Origin: Clostridiales bacterium
Lineage (GTDB): Bacteria; Bacillota; Clostridia; Christensenellales; Borkfalkiaceae
Assembly: GCA_015069525.1 (NCBI GenBank)
Contig: SVIK01000020.1
Coordinates: forward strand, 1 to 17,695
Direction of reading: 5' to 3'
DNA: 17,695 nt
Part shown: in pieces, positions 1 to 7,587 of the stretch
Position numbering within the stretch: position 1 is the first letter of the stretch
Layout: every line of letters begins with the position of its first letter
Notes under the pieces: generated by a model
What the model saw: only the letters and a program-made list of their open reading frames with translations
The model's database searches: none
What the model was told of the DNA's origin: nothing
Translations under genes and position numbers: made by a program

Positions 1-43
1 CTTTGCAAACGTAGCGGGGGAAGCCGCCGCTACGTTTGCAAAG
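1..43. repeat. Perfect 17-bp inverted repeat inside the pth 3' end
   Basis: Bases 1-17 (ctttgcaaacgtagcgg) are the exact reverse complement of bases 27-43, with a 9-nt loop at 18-26. The repeat touches the window edge, so it may be longer. It lies inside coding sequence and no T-tract follows it, so it is not a standard terminator. Confidence 0.85.
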
Positions 44-82
44 GGTGAGGATATCGAAAAAGTAATGTGTAAATTTAACTAA
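1..82 (+). CDS. pth: Peptidyl-tRNA hydrolase, C-terminal end only
   Basis: Only the last 26 codons and the TAA stop (80-82) are visible; the frame is open from base 2. They read FANVAGEAAATF, then AKGEDIEKVMCKFN. An alanine-rich helix followed by a G-x-x-IEKVMxKFN ending is typical of bacterial Pth, which recycles tRNA by cleaving peptidyl-tRNA released during abortive translation. The next gene, mfd, starts 22 nt later with no terminator between, and pth-mfd is a conserved neighbourhood in Bacillota, so the two are probably cotranscribed. The call rests on this short tail plus context; the catalytic residues lie outside the window. The first 43 bases also form a perfect inverted repeat, described separately. 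Confidence 0.75.
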   Translation, partial: FANVAGEAAATFAKGEDIEKVMCKFN

Positions 83-104
83 GTTTAATTGGTTTTAGAG
101 GAAA

Positions 105-3100
105 ATGAAACGCAATTTTTTTACTTTTGACAATTTAGGCGCGGACTACGTCGCGCTTCAAGAAGAACTCCGCCGTGGTACGCCAACGGCGGTTTTCGGC
201 GTTTCGGACTCCTTAAAATATTTATTGGCAGGGCTTGTCGACGCCCCCGTGGTGTACATTACGACGGATGCGGTTTCCGCGCAAAAAGCGTCGGAAAATA
301 TCGCTACGCTGTCGGGAAAAAGCACGCAGGTGCTTTCGGCAAAAGACGAGGTACTGCTGTATAGAAAGGCGTTATCTAAGGACTCCCTTTATAAGCGCTT
401 GAACGGCATATACGCGTTGCAAAACGGTTGCGACGTCGTGGTGGCGGAGATTGACGCGTTGCTTCAATTATTCCCTAAAAATTTACCAACGCTTGCCTTT
501 AAGGAAGGGGAGGAACTCGATTTTGCGAAAATCCCGCAAACCTTGGTGGAGATGGGCTATACCCGCTCGTTCGAGGTGGAAAGTAAAGGCGTTTTTGCGC
601 TTCGTGGGGATATTCTCGATATTTATCCAATCAATATGGAAAACCCCGTGCGTATCGACTTTTTCGGGGATACGGTAGAAAAGATAAAGCCGTACGATTA
701 TACGACGGGGGAACGTTTACCCAATCTTACGGAAATCACCTTGCTTTCGGCGACGGACGTATTCGTTGCCGAGGAGGAAAAAGAGTCGATTAAAGAGTAT
801 TTGGAGAAGGAAACAAAAGCGTTTACTTCTTCGGAAACGTATTATCGGGCGAAGGGGATTGTAGACGATATCGTATCCAACGATTATAACACCTCTTTTT
901 TAATTCCCTTATTAAAAAATTCCTGCGATTTTTTCTCGATTTTGCCGGAAAACGCTTTGCTTATCTTTGACGAGGGAAAGGCGCTTTGGGATAAATTTAA
1001 CGCGCTTTATAAAGAGCACGAGGAACGTTTTCACCGCCTACAATCGGGTGGCGAAGCGTTTGGCTTTACCCGCTTACAATACGCAGACAAGGGGAGCTTT
1101 TTGGAGGGCGTATTGGATAACCGTCGGCTTGCGTTGCAAACGTTCACGGGCAATCCCTTTTTCTTTGAGCCGTTAAAGATTTTTAATCTTTCCGCTACGC
1201 CCGTTGCAAGGTATTTAAACGGCTTTCCCGCGTTGTTGACGGACGTGAAGAATTGGCTTCGTGGCGGATACAAAGTACTGCTGTTTTGCGGAGATGAAAA
1301 GCTTGCCGTTAAGATGACGGAAAACCTCGCGGAGGAATACGTTTCCACCTCTGCCATAGCGGACGCTTTGCCCAATGAAAAGGGCGTGTTCGTGTTGAAG
1401 GAGCGCTTGGATAAAGGCATGGTTTTGCACGGGTGCAAAACGGCGCTTATCGGTACGGGCGATTTATACGTAAAACCGCCTGAAAATAAGCGGATTCGCC
1501 GTAAACGCGGGGATATGTTCGTCGCACCCGACGTGGGGGATTACGTCGTTCATGAAACACACGGTATCGGCAAAGTGCTCGGTACGAAAAAAATAGAGAC
1601 GACGGACGGAACGAAGGAATATATCGCCCTTGCCTATAAGGACGGGGATACTTTGTACGTGCCGGCGGAGAGCATGGACGTGCTTTCTAAATACGTTGGA
1701 GACGGTTCTCCTACGTTGAGCCGAATTGGCGGGGCGGAGTTCGAACGGGTAAAAGCGCGTGTGCGCGCTTCCCTTAAAACGCTCGCTTTCGACTTGAAGA
1801 AACTGTATGCCGAACGGGCGGAAAATAAGGGCTACGCTTTCCCTAAAAACGAGGCGTTTATGCAAGAATTTGAGGACGCTTTCGAATATACGCCAACACC
1901 CGACCAGCTCGCTTCTATTGAGGAAGTGAAAGAGGATATGTCGTCGGAAAAGGTGATGGACAGGTTGCTTTGCGGGGACGTTGGGTTTGGGAAAACGGAA
2001 GTGGCGTTTCGTGCGATATATATGTGCGTTTTGGCGGGCAAACAAGCGGTTTTGATGTGCCCGAGCACCGTTTTATGTCGTCAGCATTTTCTTTCTGCAA
2101 AGGCGCGTTTTGAGGAATTTGGGCTAAAAATAGCCTCCCTTAACCGTTTTAATACGCCCAAGGAAAACGAGGCGGTTTTGAAAGGGTTGCAAGAGGGAAC
2201 TATCGATTTGGTAATCGGTACGCATAGGTTGCTTTCCGCGGACGTAAAGTTTAAAAATCTGGGGCTTTTGGTGTTGGACGAGGAACAGCGTTTCGGCGTG
2301 GAACACAAGGAAAAAATCAAGCACATGCGTAAGGATATCGATTGTTTGACGATGACGGCTACGCCTATCCCTCGTACCTTGCATATGTCCTTGTCGGGTA
2401 TAAGGGATATCTCTACCATACACACCCCTCCAAGCGAGCGTTTACCCGTGCAAACGTACGTCGTGGAGGAAACGGAAACGCTTATCCGCGACGCTTGCAT
2501 ACGCGAACTTTCAAGGGGCGGGCAAGTCTTTATTCTCTACAACAAAGTAGAGAGCATTTTCACTTTTTCCGCTACGGTAAAACGCATTTTGCCCGAAGCG
2601 AAAATATCGGTTGTGCACGGTAGAATGGATAAAACGGCGCTCGAAAACGCCGTGCTCGATTTCTACGGCGGAAAATCGGATATCCTGATAACGACGACGA
2701 TTATCGAAAACGGCGTGGATTTGCCCAACGCCAATACGATTATCGTAATTGACAGCGATAAGCTTGGGATATCCCAGCTTTATCAGCTGAAAGGCAGAGT
2801 GGGCAGAGGCGCACGCCTTGCGCATGCATATTTCACGTTCAAGCCCGAGCGGGTAATGACGGCAAACGCTACGGCAAGGTTAAAGGCGATTATGGAATTT
2901 ACCGAGCTGGGCTCTGGCTATAAACTCGCCATGCGTGATTTGGAAATTCGCGGTGCGGGGAACGTGCTCGGCGCGGAACAGCACGGGCATATGGACAAAG
3001 TGGGATACGAGCTGTATGCCAAGCTCCTCAAAGAGGAGCTCACGGGCGAAAAATACCAATCGGTGGAATTGGATATTCACGCCGACGCGTATATTTCCGA

Positions 3101-3506
3101 GAAGTACGTAGAATCGCCTGCGGGGCGGTTGGATTGTTATAAACAGATTGCGGAAATCTCCACGGTTGCCGATTATAAGCGGGTATACGAATCGCTTCGG
3201 GATACGTACGGAGAATTGCCTCGCGCGGTGGAGAATTTGCTCGTAATAGCCGTTTTGAAAGGGTATGCCTCTAAATGCAACGTGAAAAAAGTGACGATAA
3301 TCAACGGCGTAGGGAAGATGGAATTCCCTTCGTTGGAGGCGTTGGGGGATAAACGAATTTTGTCGGCACTCGATAAATATTCCGCTCAAACGAGGCTGAA
3401 TATGTCCGAGGCACCCGTCATTGAGTTTTTCGGCGAGTCGCAAGCAACGAAATTGATGGCGGTTATGACGAAATTTTTAAAATTTGCGCTAACTTTCACG
3501 CAATAA
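105..3506 (+). CDS. mfd: Transcription-repair coupling factor Mfd
   Basis: Mfd is a cytoplasmic DNA translocase that removes RNA polymerase stalled at lesions and recruits UvrA for nucleotide excision repair. The 1133-residue product is close to the usual family length. Visible in order: an N-terminal UvrB-like region (about residues 145-205, with GYTRSFEVESKGVFALRGD); a CarD-like RNA polymerase-interacting domain (about 470-540, starting FVAPDVGDYVVHETHGIGKV); helicase motif I GDVGFGKTE (about 624-632); DEEQ box (about 725-728) and TATPIPRTL; the second RecA domain with LYQLKGRVGRG near residue 892, the RecG/Mfd-type coupling region; and a C-terminal TRCF domain (about 980-1060). The start has an AGAGG at 97-101, close to the ATG. 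No promoter is visible upstream, so it is probably read from pth. No damage or frameshift is seen. Confidence 0.98.
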   Translation: MKRNFFTFDNLGADYVALQEELRRGTPTAVFGVSDSLKYLLAGLVDAPVVYITTDAVSAQKASENIATLSGKSTQVLSAKDEVLLYRKALSKDSLYKRLNGIYALQNGCDVVVAEIDALLQLFPKNLPTLAFKEGEELDFAKIPQTLVEMGYTRSFEVESKGVFALRGDILDIYPINMENPVRIDFFGDTVEKIKPYDYTTGERLPNLTEITLLSATDVFVAEEEKESIKEYLEKETKAFTSSETYYRAKGIVDDIVSNDYNTSFLIPLLKNSCDFFSILPENALLIFDEGKALWDKFNALYKEHEERFHRLQSGGEAFGFTRLQYADKGSFLEGVLDNRRLALQTFTGNPFFFEPLKIFNLSATPVARYLNGFPALLTDVKNWLRGGYKVLLFCGDEKLAVKMTENLAEEYVSTSAIADALPNEKGVFVLKERLDKGMVLHGCKTALIGTGDLYVKPPENKRIRRKRGDMFVAPDVGDYVVHETHGIGKVLGTKKIETTDGTKEYIALAYKDGDTLYVPAESMDVLSKYVGDGSPTLSRIGGAEFERVKARVRASLKTLAFDLKKLYAERAENKGYAFPKNEAFMQEFEDAFEYTPTPDQLASIEEVKEDMSSEKVMDRLLCGDVGFGKTEVAFRAIYMCVLAGKQAVLMCPSTVLCRQHFLSAKARFEEFGLKIASLNRFNTPKENEAVLKGLQEGTIDLVIGTHRLLSADVKFKNLGLLVLDEEQRFGVEHKEKIKHMRKDIDCLTMTATPIPRTLHMSLSGIRDISTIHTPPSERLPVQTYVVEETETLIRDACIRELSRGGQVFILYNKVESIFTFSATVKRILPEAKISVVHGRMDKTALENAVLDFYGGKSDILITTTIIENGVDLPNANTIIVIDSDKLGISQLYQLKGRVGRGARLAHAYFTFKPERVMTANATARLKAIMEFTELGSGYKLAMRDLEIRGAGNVLGAEQHGHMDKVGYELYAKLLKEELTGEKYQSVELDIHADAYISEKYVESPAGRLDCYKQIAEISTVADYKRVYESLRDTYGELPRAVENLLVIAVLKGYASKCNVKKVTIINGVGKMEFPSLEALGDKRILSALDKYSAQTRLNMSEAPVIEFFGESQATKLMAVMTKFLKFALTFTQ

Positions 3507-3519
3507 TGGCAAAAAACGG

Positions 3520-3548
3520 TTGCACTTTACAAGAAAATCGGTTATAAT
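3520..3548 (+). promoter_or_regulatory. Sigma-A promoter of the foldase-like lipoprotein gene
   Basis: TTGCAC (3520-3525), a 17-nt spacer and TATAAT (3543-3548). The expected transcript start is near 3555, leaving a leader of about 50 nt that includes a small ACGGC/GCCGT hairpin (13 nt). It lies just after the mfd stop, so this gene has its own transcription. Confidence 0.85.
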
Positions 3549-3604
3549 ATAACGTGACGGCATAGCCGTAGGTAATAGAGAAAAGTAAAAATCGGAGCGA
3601 TTTT

Positions 3605-5710
3605 ATGGATATGAAACACACATGGAAAAAAGCGGGTGCACTTGTTCTTGCACTGGGACTTACGCTTGGGGCAACGGGTTGCGATTTCTTCGTTCCCGAT
3701 AACGTTCGAGATTTGAAACAGGTCGTTGCTACCGTAGATATTTCCGACGATTTGTCGGGGGATAAAGCGGGAGCGAAGGCAAAGCTGAACAAGTTGATTG
3801 AAGACGAGGAAATCTCTACGAAGATTTATAAGAGAGAGTTGGTTTCGCTTTTCCTTAGCTCGGGGTATTCGTACGTACAAAGCGGATACTCGTACAAAGA
3901 CACGTTCAATATGCTCATGGACAGCTTGACGGGAAGAAAAATTCTCGTACAGTATGCCCTTGCACATTATATTGCAAAGGATACCAACGAAGCGGACGCT
4001 TTGGAAAAGTATAAGGCGGAAGAATTGAAAGCCGTCACCAACGCAAAGGAAAAGGCGTTGCTTGAAGCGCATCCCGAAGTGTTGACGATGAAATATTATC
4101 TCACCGATTACGGTAGCAAAGATGCGGAAGCGGAAAAGGCTTACTATGAAGTGGAATACCAATTGAAGTCTTCTTTGAATAGCTCGTTGGATTCTGCCGA
4201 GGCAAGCTACGTAAAGGCAAGCACGGACGAACATAACCACAATTCTTCCCGTACGACGCCTACGGATGCAAACGCAAAGAAAGCTGATTACGTGCCTATG
4301 ACGGACGCAGGTGCGCTTGATTACGACGTTTACACGGGACGTAATGCCCTTGATAGCTGTGGCGAATATGAAAAGATTGCAGGCTCTACGAAGTCTACGA
4401 GAATGAAGGCGTACAACGCTTTCCTTGCAAACTTGCAAAGCTACGGTTTGATTAAAGAGGGCGAAAACGCTTCGTATATCACGCAACTTAATTATTACTA
4501 TGAAGAGCTTTCGTCTGCGCTTGGTATGGCGCTCGTGAATAAGTATTACGAAGAATTGCAAGACGAAGCGATTAAAAGCTTGACGGACGACGGATACAAG
4601 AAAGTATTCGAGGAATATACGACGCTTTTAAAAAACCAAGAAAACGCATACAAGAACAATCGTACGGCGTTTGAATCGGCAATGGAAAGCGTATCCGATA
4701 ACGCGTTCTTGTTGTACGGCTTGCAAAATTACGGCTACGTATACAATATTCTTCTTCCTTTCTCGCAAACGCAATCGCAAATGTATTCCGCTGCGAAATC
4801 GAAGTACGCTGATGAAAAGTTGTACGAATACCGTGAAAACTTGCTTGCGAATGTTCAAGCAAAAGATTTGCGTGACGCTTGGTTCTGCACGGAAGAAGCA
4901 GAACATTACGCTTACGAGGGAGAGGACGGAAAGTACTACTTCTTCGAAGAAAACTTTACCAACAACGATAAGTTTGAAAAGATGACGCACTATGCGGGCA
5001 ACTATCCGTATAACGGCACGGCGGAACTTATCGATGACGAGTGGAAGTTCGACGCTACTCCGCTTGCAATTGACGATTTTATGGATACGTTCGTAGATTA
5101 CGTTTCGACGACGGCGGGCGTTAGCTATACGCGTGAAGACAATGCGGATTACGGTAAGGACTATTATTTGGACGAAGAGAAAACGGAAGTAAATTACGAC
5201 GCGTTCATTTACAGTAAAGGTAAGTTTGACGTGACGGAAACGGCTCCCCAAGATTTCTTTAACCCCGCAAAGGACGCGTATAAAGCGCTTTCGGCGGTGA
5301 ACGAATTGATGTTTGCGTACAGCACGGATACCGGCTGTTTGAACTCCTATATGGGTTATGCGGTAAATGCGCATAAGACGAGCTTCGTTCCTGAATTCGA
5401 GTATGCGGCACAAATGGTGGTAAAACAAGGTGTAGGACATTACGCAGTTGTTCCCTCCGATTACGGCTGGCATATTATTTACTGCTCGTACAAATTTAAC
5501 GGTGGCCCCGTCTATTCGTTTGATTCGAAAGAGGCATTTGCAGAAGATATCGAAACGGAAGGCACGTTCTCCTATATGTTCTACGAGGCTTTGAAAGCAA
5601 CGTCGGCTCAAACGCAATCGAACGCGGTACAAAGCGCGTTGATTAAAGAATTCGACGGCTCTGTGGAACTCTTCACCGACGCATACGAAGATTTGTTGGA
5701 AATCGAGTAA
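3605..5710 (+). CDS. PrsA/SurA-like foldase lipoprotein with degenerate PPIase C-terminus
   Basis: A 701-residue exported protein. Residues 1-26 form a lipoprotein signal: basic start (KHTWKK), hydrophobic core (ALVLALGLTLG), then ATGC with Cys26 as the probable lipidated residue; Ala rather than Leu at -3 makes the lipobox slightly unusual. The region at about 594-632 (FVPEFEYAAQ, then SDYGWHIIYCSY) resembles the end of a parvulin (PpiC/rotamase) domain, where the family has a PEF..A segment and a GYHII strand. I cannot trace a complete PPIase domain before it. The mature part is acidic and very rich in tyrosine, with a polar stretch DEHNHNSS near residue 208. Position after pth-mfd matches a PrsA/SurA-type gene in other Clostridia. 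The likely role is assisting folding of secreted proteins outside the membrane. SD GGAG (3594-3597) supports ATG 3605; ATG 3611 is possible. Enzymatic activity is uncertain. Confidence 0.7.
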   Translation: MDMKHTWKKAGALVLALGLTLGATGCDFFVPDNVRDLKQVVATVDISDDLSGDKAGAKAKLNKLIEDEEISTKIYKRELVSLFLSSGYSYVQSGYSYKDTFNMLMDSLTGRKILVQYALAHYIAKDTNEADALEKYKAEELKAVTNAKEKALLEAHPEVLTMKYYLTDYGSKDAEAEKAYYEVEYQLKSSLNSSLDSAEASYVKASTDEHNHNSSRTTPTDANAKKADYVPMTDAGALDYDVYTGRNALDSCGEYEKIAGSTKSTRMKAYNAFLANLQSYGLIKEGENASYITQLNYYYEELSSALGMALVNKYYEELQDEAIKSLTDDGYKKVFEEYTTLLKNQENAYKNNRTAFESAMESVSDNAFLLYGLQNYGYVYNILLPFSQTQSQMYSAAKSKYADEKLYEYRENLLANVQAKDLRDAWFCTEEAEHYAYEGEDGKYYFFEENFTNNDKFEKMTHYAGNYPYNGTAELIDDEWKFDATPLAIDDFMDTFVDYVSTTAGVSYTREDNADYGKDYYLDEEKTEVNYDAFIYSKGKFDVTETAPQDFFNPAKDAYKALSAVNELMFAYSTDTGCLNSYMGYAVNAHKTSFVPEFEYAAQMVVKQGVGHYAVVPSDYGWHIIYCSYKFNGGPVYSFDSKEAFAEDIETEGTFSYMFYEALKATSAQTQSNAVQSALIKEFDGSVELFTDAYEDLLEIE

Positions 5711-5732
5711 GTTAATAAGGTAAAACGTTATA

Positions 5733-5765
5733 AAAAACCCGATTGCAAATTGCGGTCGGGTTTTT
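5733..5765 (+). terminator. Rho-independent terminator after the lipoprotein gene
   Basis: AAAAACCCGA (5733-5742) pairs with TCGGGTTTTT (5756-5765) across a 13-nt loop. The A-run on the left and T-run on the right could let it work on both strands, though no gene converges here. Confidence 0.85.
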
Positions 5766-5782
5766 ATACGGGATAATAGGTT

Positions 5783-7150
5783 ATGGAAAAAGAAAGAATA
5801 CATTTATCCGAGCATTTCGGGTATCGAAAATTATTAAAATTCGTATTGCCGTCCGTCGTGATGATGGTATTCGTTTCCATTTACGGTATCGTAGACGGGC
5901 TGTTCGTCTCCAACTTTGTTGGAGGCACGCCTTTTGCTGCACTTAATCTTATTTTTCCGCTCATTATGATACTTGGTGCGATTGGCTTTATGCTCGGCGT
6001 GGGCGGAAACGCAGTCGTTTCCAAATTGCTTGGCGAGAGGAAGGATGAAAAGGCAAACGAAATCTTTTCCATGCTCGTTTATACGACGGCGGTGCTCGGT
6101 GCCGTTTTGGCGGTGGTGGGGATATTGATTGCCCGTCCCGTTGCGGAAATGTTTGCCAAAAACGAGAAAAATATGTCGGCTTTGGAGCGGGCGGAGCTCG
6201 TTGAATATTGCGTTATGTACGCGCGTACGATTCTTTGCGTGTTGCCTATGTTCATGTTGCAAAATGCGTTCCAAGGCTTTTTCGTGACGGCGGAAAAACC
6301 GCGGTTAGGCTTGCTCGTCACCGTGTTGGCGGGGTGTACGAATATCGTTTTGGACGCGTTGCTTGTCGCCGTATTCCGTTGGGGGCTTTTCGGTGCGGCG
6401 ATTGCAACGGCGATTAGCCAAGCGGTGGGTGGTATTGTGCCCGTTTTGTATTTTGTAAGGAAGAACGACAGCTTGTTAAAGCTTGGAAAGACGAAGATGG
6501 AGTGGCGTACGCTTGGCGCGGTTTGTGTCAACGGCTCGTCAGAGCTGATTACGAACATTTCTCTGTCGGTGGTGACGATGTTGTATAATGCGCAACTGAT
6601 GCGTCTTGAAGGGATAACGGGGGTTTCCGCGTACGGGATTATGCAATATATCGGCTTTATCTTCGTGGCGGTATTTTTGGGATATGCCGTGGGTTGTGCG
6701 CCGATAACGGGGTATCATTACGGGGCAAAAAACCACGTGGAATTGAAGAATATATTTAAAAAGAGCCTTATTTTAACGGCACTTGTGGGGACGTTGATGA
6801 CGGGTTTTGCGATAGCGATGGCTTGGCCGTTTTCGTGGATATTTGCCAACAGCGATAAGGGTTTGTTGACGCTAACAACGCACGGAATGCGTATTTATTC
6901 GGTATGTTATTTGGCGTGTGGGGTAAATATCTTTGCGTCGGCGTTTTTCACGGCGCTTGGGAATGGCGGAGTATCGTTATTGATATCCTTTTTCCGTACC
7001 TTTTTATGTCAAGTATTGGCGGTATTGATTTTACCTATTTTTTGGGGGACGAACGGCGTTTGGGTTTCCTTTGCGGTTGCCGAGGGAATTACGATTATTT
7101 TAAGCGCGTTGCTTTTTATGGGATTGAGAAAACGTTATCATTACGCATAG
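5783..7150 (+). CDS. MATE-family multidrug/cation antiporter
   Basis: A 455-residue polytopic membrane protein of the MatE (MATE/NorM/DinF) superfamily, which uses Na+ or H+ gradients to export organic cations, drugs or metabolites; the substrate cannot be read from sequence. Near the N-terminus it has LLKFVLPSVVMMVFVSIYGIVDG followed by FVSNFVGG, and at about residues 72-87 the characteristic GVGGNAVVSKLLGERK loop; a second MatE half repeats the pattern. About twelve hydrophobic segments are expected, and length is normal. ATG 5783 keeps the full first helix; the next Met lies inside it. The upstream SD is weak (ATAGG, 2-3 nt from the ATG). The gene starts 17 nt after the preceding terminator and has no clear promoter, so it may depend on readthrough. 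No terminator follows before the tRNA promoter. Confidence 0.92.
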   Translation: MEKERIHLSEHFGYRKLLKFVLPSVVMMVFVSIYGIVDGLFVSNFVGGTPFAALNLIFPLIMILGAIGFMLGVGGNAVVSKLLGERKDEKANEIFSMLVYTTAVLGAVLAVVGILIARPVAEMFAKNEKNMSALERAELVEYCVMYARTILCVLPMFMLQNAFQGFFVTAEKPRLGLLVTVLAGCTNIVLDALLVAVFRWGLFGAAIATAISQAVGGIVPVLYFVRKNDSLLKLGKTKMEWRTLGAVCVNGSSELITNISLSVVTMLYNAQLMRLEGITGVSAYGIMQYIGFIFVAVFLGYAVGCAPITGYHYGAKNHVELKNIFKKSLILTALVGTLMTGFAIAMAWPFSWIFANSDKGLLTLTTHGMRIYSVCYLACGVNIFASAFFTALGNGGVSLLISFFRTFLCQVLAVLILPIFWGTNGVWVSFAVAEGITIILSALLFMGLRKRYHYA

Positions 7151-7199
7151 GCGGATATAAGTTAAAAATAGAAAAAAGCGAAAAATTCATAAAAAGTTA

Positions 7200-7228
7200 T
7201 TGACAAACAAAAAAGAAAGGTATATAAT
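7200..7228 (+). promoter_or_regulatory. Perfect consensus sigma-A promoter of tRNA-Ala
   Basis: TTGACA (7200-7205), 17-nt spacer, TATAAT (7223-7228): exact consensus, as often found for stable RNA genes. The expected start near 7235 is about 7 nt before the mature tRNA 5' end. Confidence 0.95.
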
Positions 7229-7241
7229 AACAGTTGTCTAT

Positions 7242-7317
7242 GGGGTTATGGCTCAGTTGGTAGAGCGCCTCGTTCGCAACGAGGAGGCCAGCGGTTCGAA
7301 TCCGCTTAGCTCCACCA
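7242..7317 (+). tRNA. tRNA-Ala, anticodon CGC
   Basis: A full 76-nt cloverleaf. Acceptor stem 7242-7248 pairs with 7307-7313, including the G3:U70 wobble that is the alanine identity element. D-arm 7251-7266, anticodon stem CCTCG/CGAGG around loop TTCGCAA (7273-7279) with anticodon CGC at 7275-7277, and T-arm AGCGG-TTCGAAT-CCGCT at 7290-7306. Discriminator A is at 7314 and CCA is encoded at 7315-7317. It decodes GCG, a codon used often in the genes here. It has its own promoter and terminator and is a single-gene unit. Confidence 0.97.
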
Positions 7318-7319
7318 CG

Positions 7320-7347
7320 AAAGGACGGCAAGCGCCGTCCTTTTTTT
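7320..7347 (+). terminator. Rho-independent terminator of tRNA-Ala
   Basis: AAAGGACGGC (7320-7329) pairs with GCCGTCCTTT (7334-7343) across the loop AAGC, followed by T-rich sequence to 7347. Outside it, ACCACG (7314-7319, containing the tRNA CCA end) can also pair with CGTGGT (7348-7353). Confidence 0.93.
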
Positions 7348-7367
7348 CGTGGTGAAACAAGCGTCTG

Positions 7368-7395
7368 GCGAACCGCTGAATTATCAGCGGTTCGC
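7368..7395. repeat. Perfect 12-bp hairpin downstream of tRNA-Ala
   Basis: GCGAACCGCTGA (7368-7379) is the exact reverse complement of 7384-7395 with loop ATTA. No T-run follows on either side, so it is not a typical terminator. Its right arm holds CAGCGGTTCG (7385-7394), identical to tRNA positions 7289-7298 (start of the T-arm). Confidence 0.85.
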
Positions 7396-7467
7396 GCGAG
7401 GAACGAGAAAGGATAAGAGGGAATAGAGCGAAAAGGTTGGCGAGCGACGAAGCTTTGGCGAATCCAA

Positions 7468-7498
7468 AATCCGCTTAGCTTTATCACCATGGGACGGC
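7468..7498 (+). repeat. Degenerate copy of the tRNA-Ala 3' end and terminator arm
   Basis: AATCCGCTTAGCT at 7468-7480 is identical to tRNA bases 7299-7311. The next 18 bases (7481-7498) align without gaps to 7312-7329 with 12 matches by my count, ending in the shared GGACGGC. A T-run follows at 7508-7514. The 5' part of a tRNA is not recognisable directly upstream. It looks like a relic of a duplicated tRNA gene or of an integration event at the tRNA 3' end. Confidence 0.65.
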
Positions 7499-7537
7499 GT
7501 TATCGCGTTTTTTTCATAAAGAACTTGTTTTTACCCC

Positions 7538-7566
7538 TTGAAAAAGCCGTTTACATATGCTATAAT
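7538..7566 (+). promoter_or_regulatory. Sigma-A promoter of the first SDR gene
   Basis: TTGAAA (7538-7543), 17-nt spacer, TATAAT (7561-7566). The -10 element ends 21 nt before the ATG, so the transcript would start around 7573 and carry the AGAGGTG Shine-Dalgarno (7574-7580) at its extreme 5' end. Confidence 0.88.
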
Positions 7567-7587
7567 TAAAAAAAGAGGTGGTGTATT

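Larger units (their letters stand above)
7354..7537. other. Gene-free stretch between tRNA-Ala and the SDR gene
   Basis: No convincing gene on either strand. The antisense frame at 7197-7490 is the usual false frame made by an antisense tRNA-Ala. The stretch holds a 12-bp hairpin (7368-7395), two copies of TTGGCGA 18 nt apart (7437-7443 and 7455-7461), and a degenerate copy of the tRNA-Ala 3' end plus terminator (7468-7498), ending in a T-run at 7508-7514. Confidence 0.7.

Noticed and set aside
3542..4561. A 339-codon minus-strand frame opposite the start of the lipoprotein gene
   Set aside because: Low-complexity basic translation that would run through the lipoprotein promoter; a shadow.
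4628..5803. A 391-codon minus-strand frame opposite the lipoprotein gene
   Set aside because: It is a shadow of strongly biased codon use on the plus strand; it is Arg/Ile/Phe-rich without domain motifs, has no SD, and crosses a terminator.
7197..7490. A 97-codon minus-strand frame containing KRIRTAGLLVANEALYQLSH
   Set aside because: This peptide is the known false product of reading a tRNA-Ala gene antisense; the tRNA explains it.
7354..7500. CRISPR-like or tandem repeat array
   Set aside because: Only two 7-nt TTGGCGA copies and one hairpin; no regular repeat-spacer pattern.
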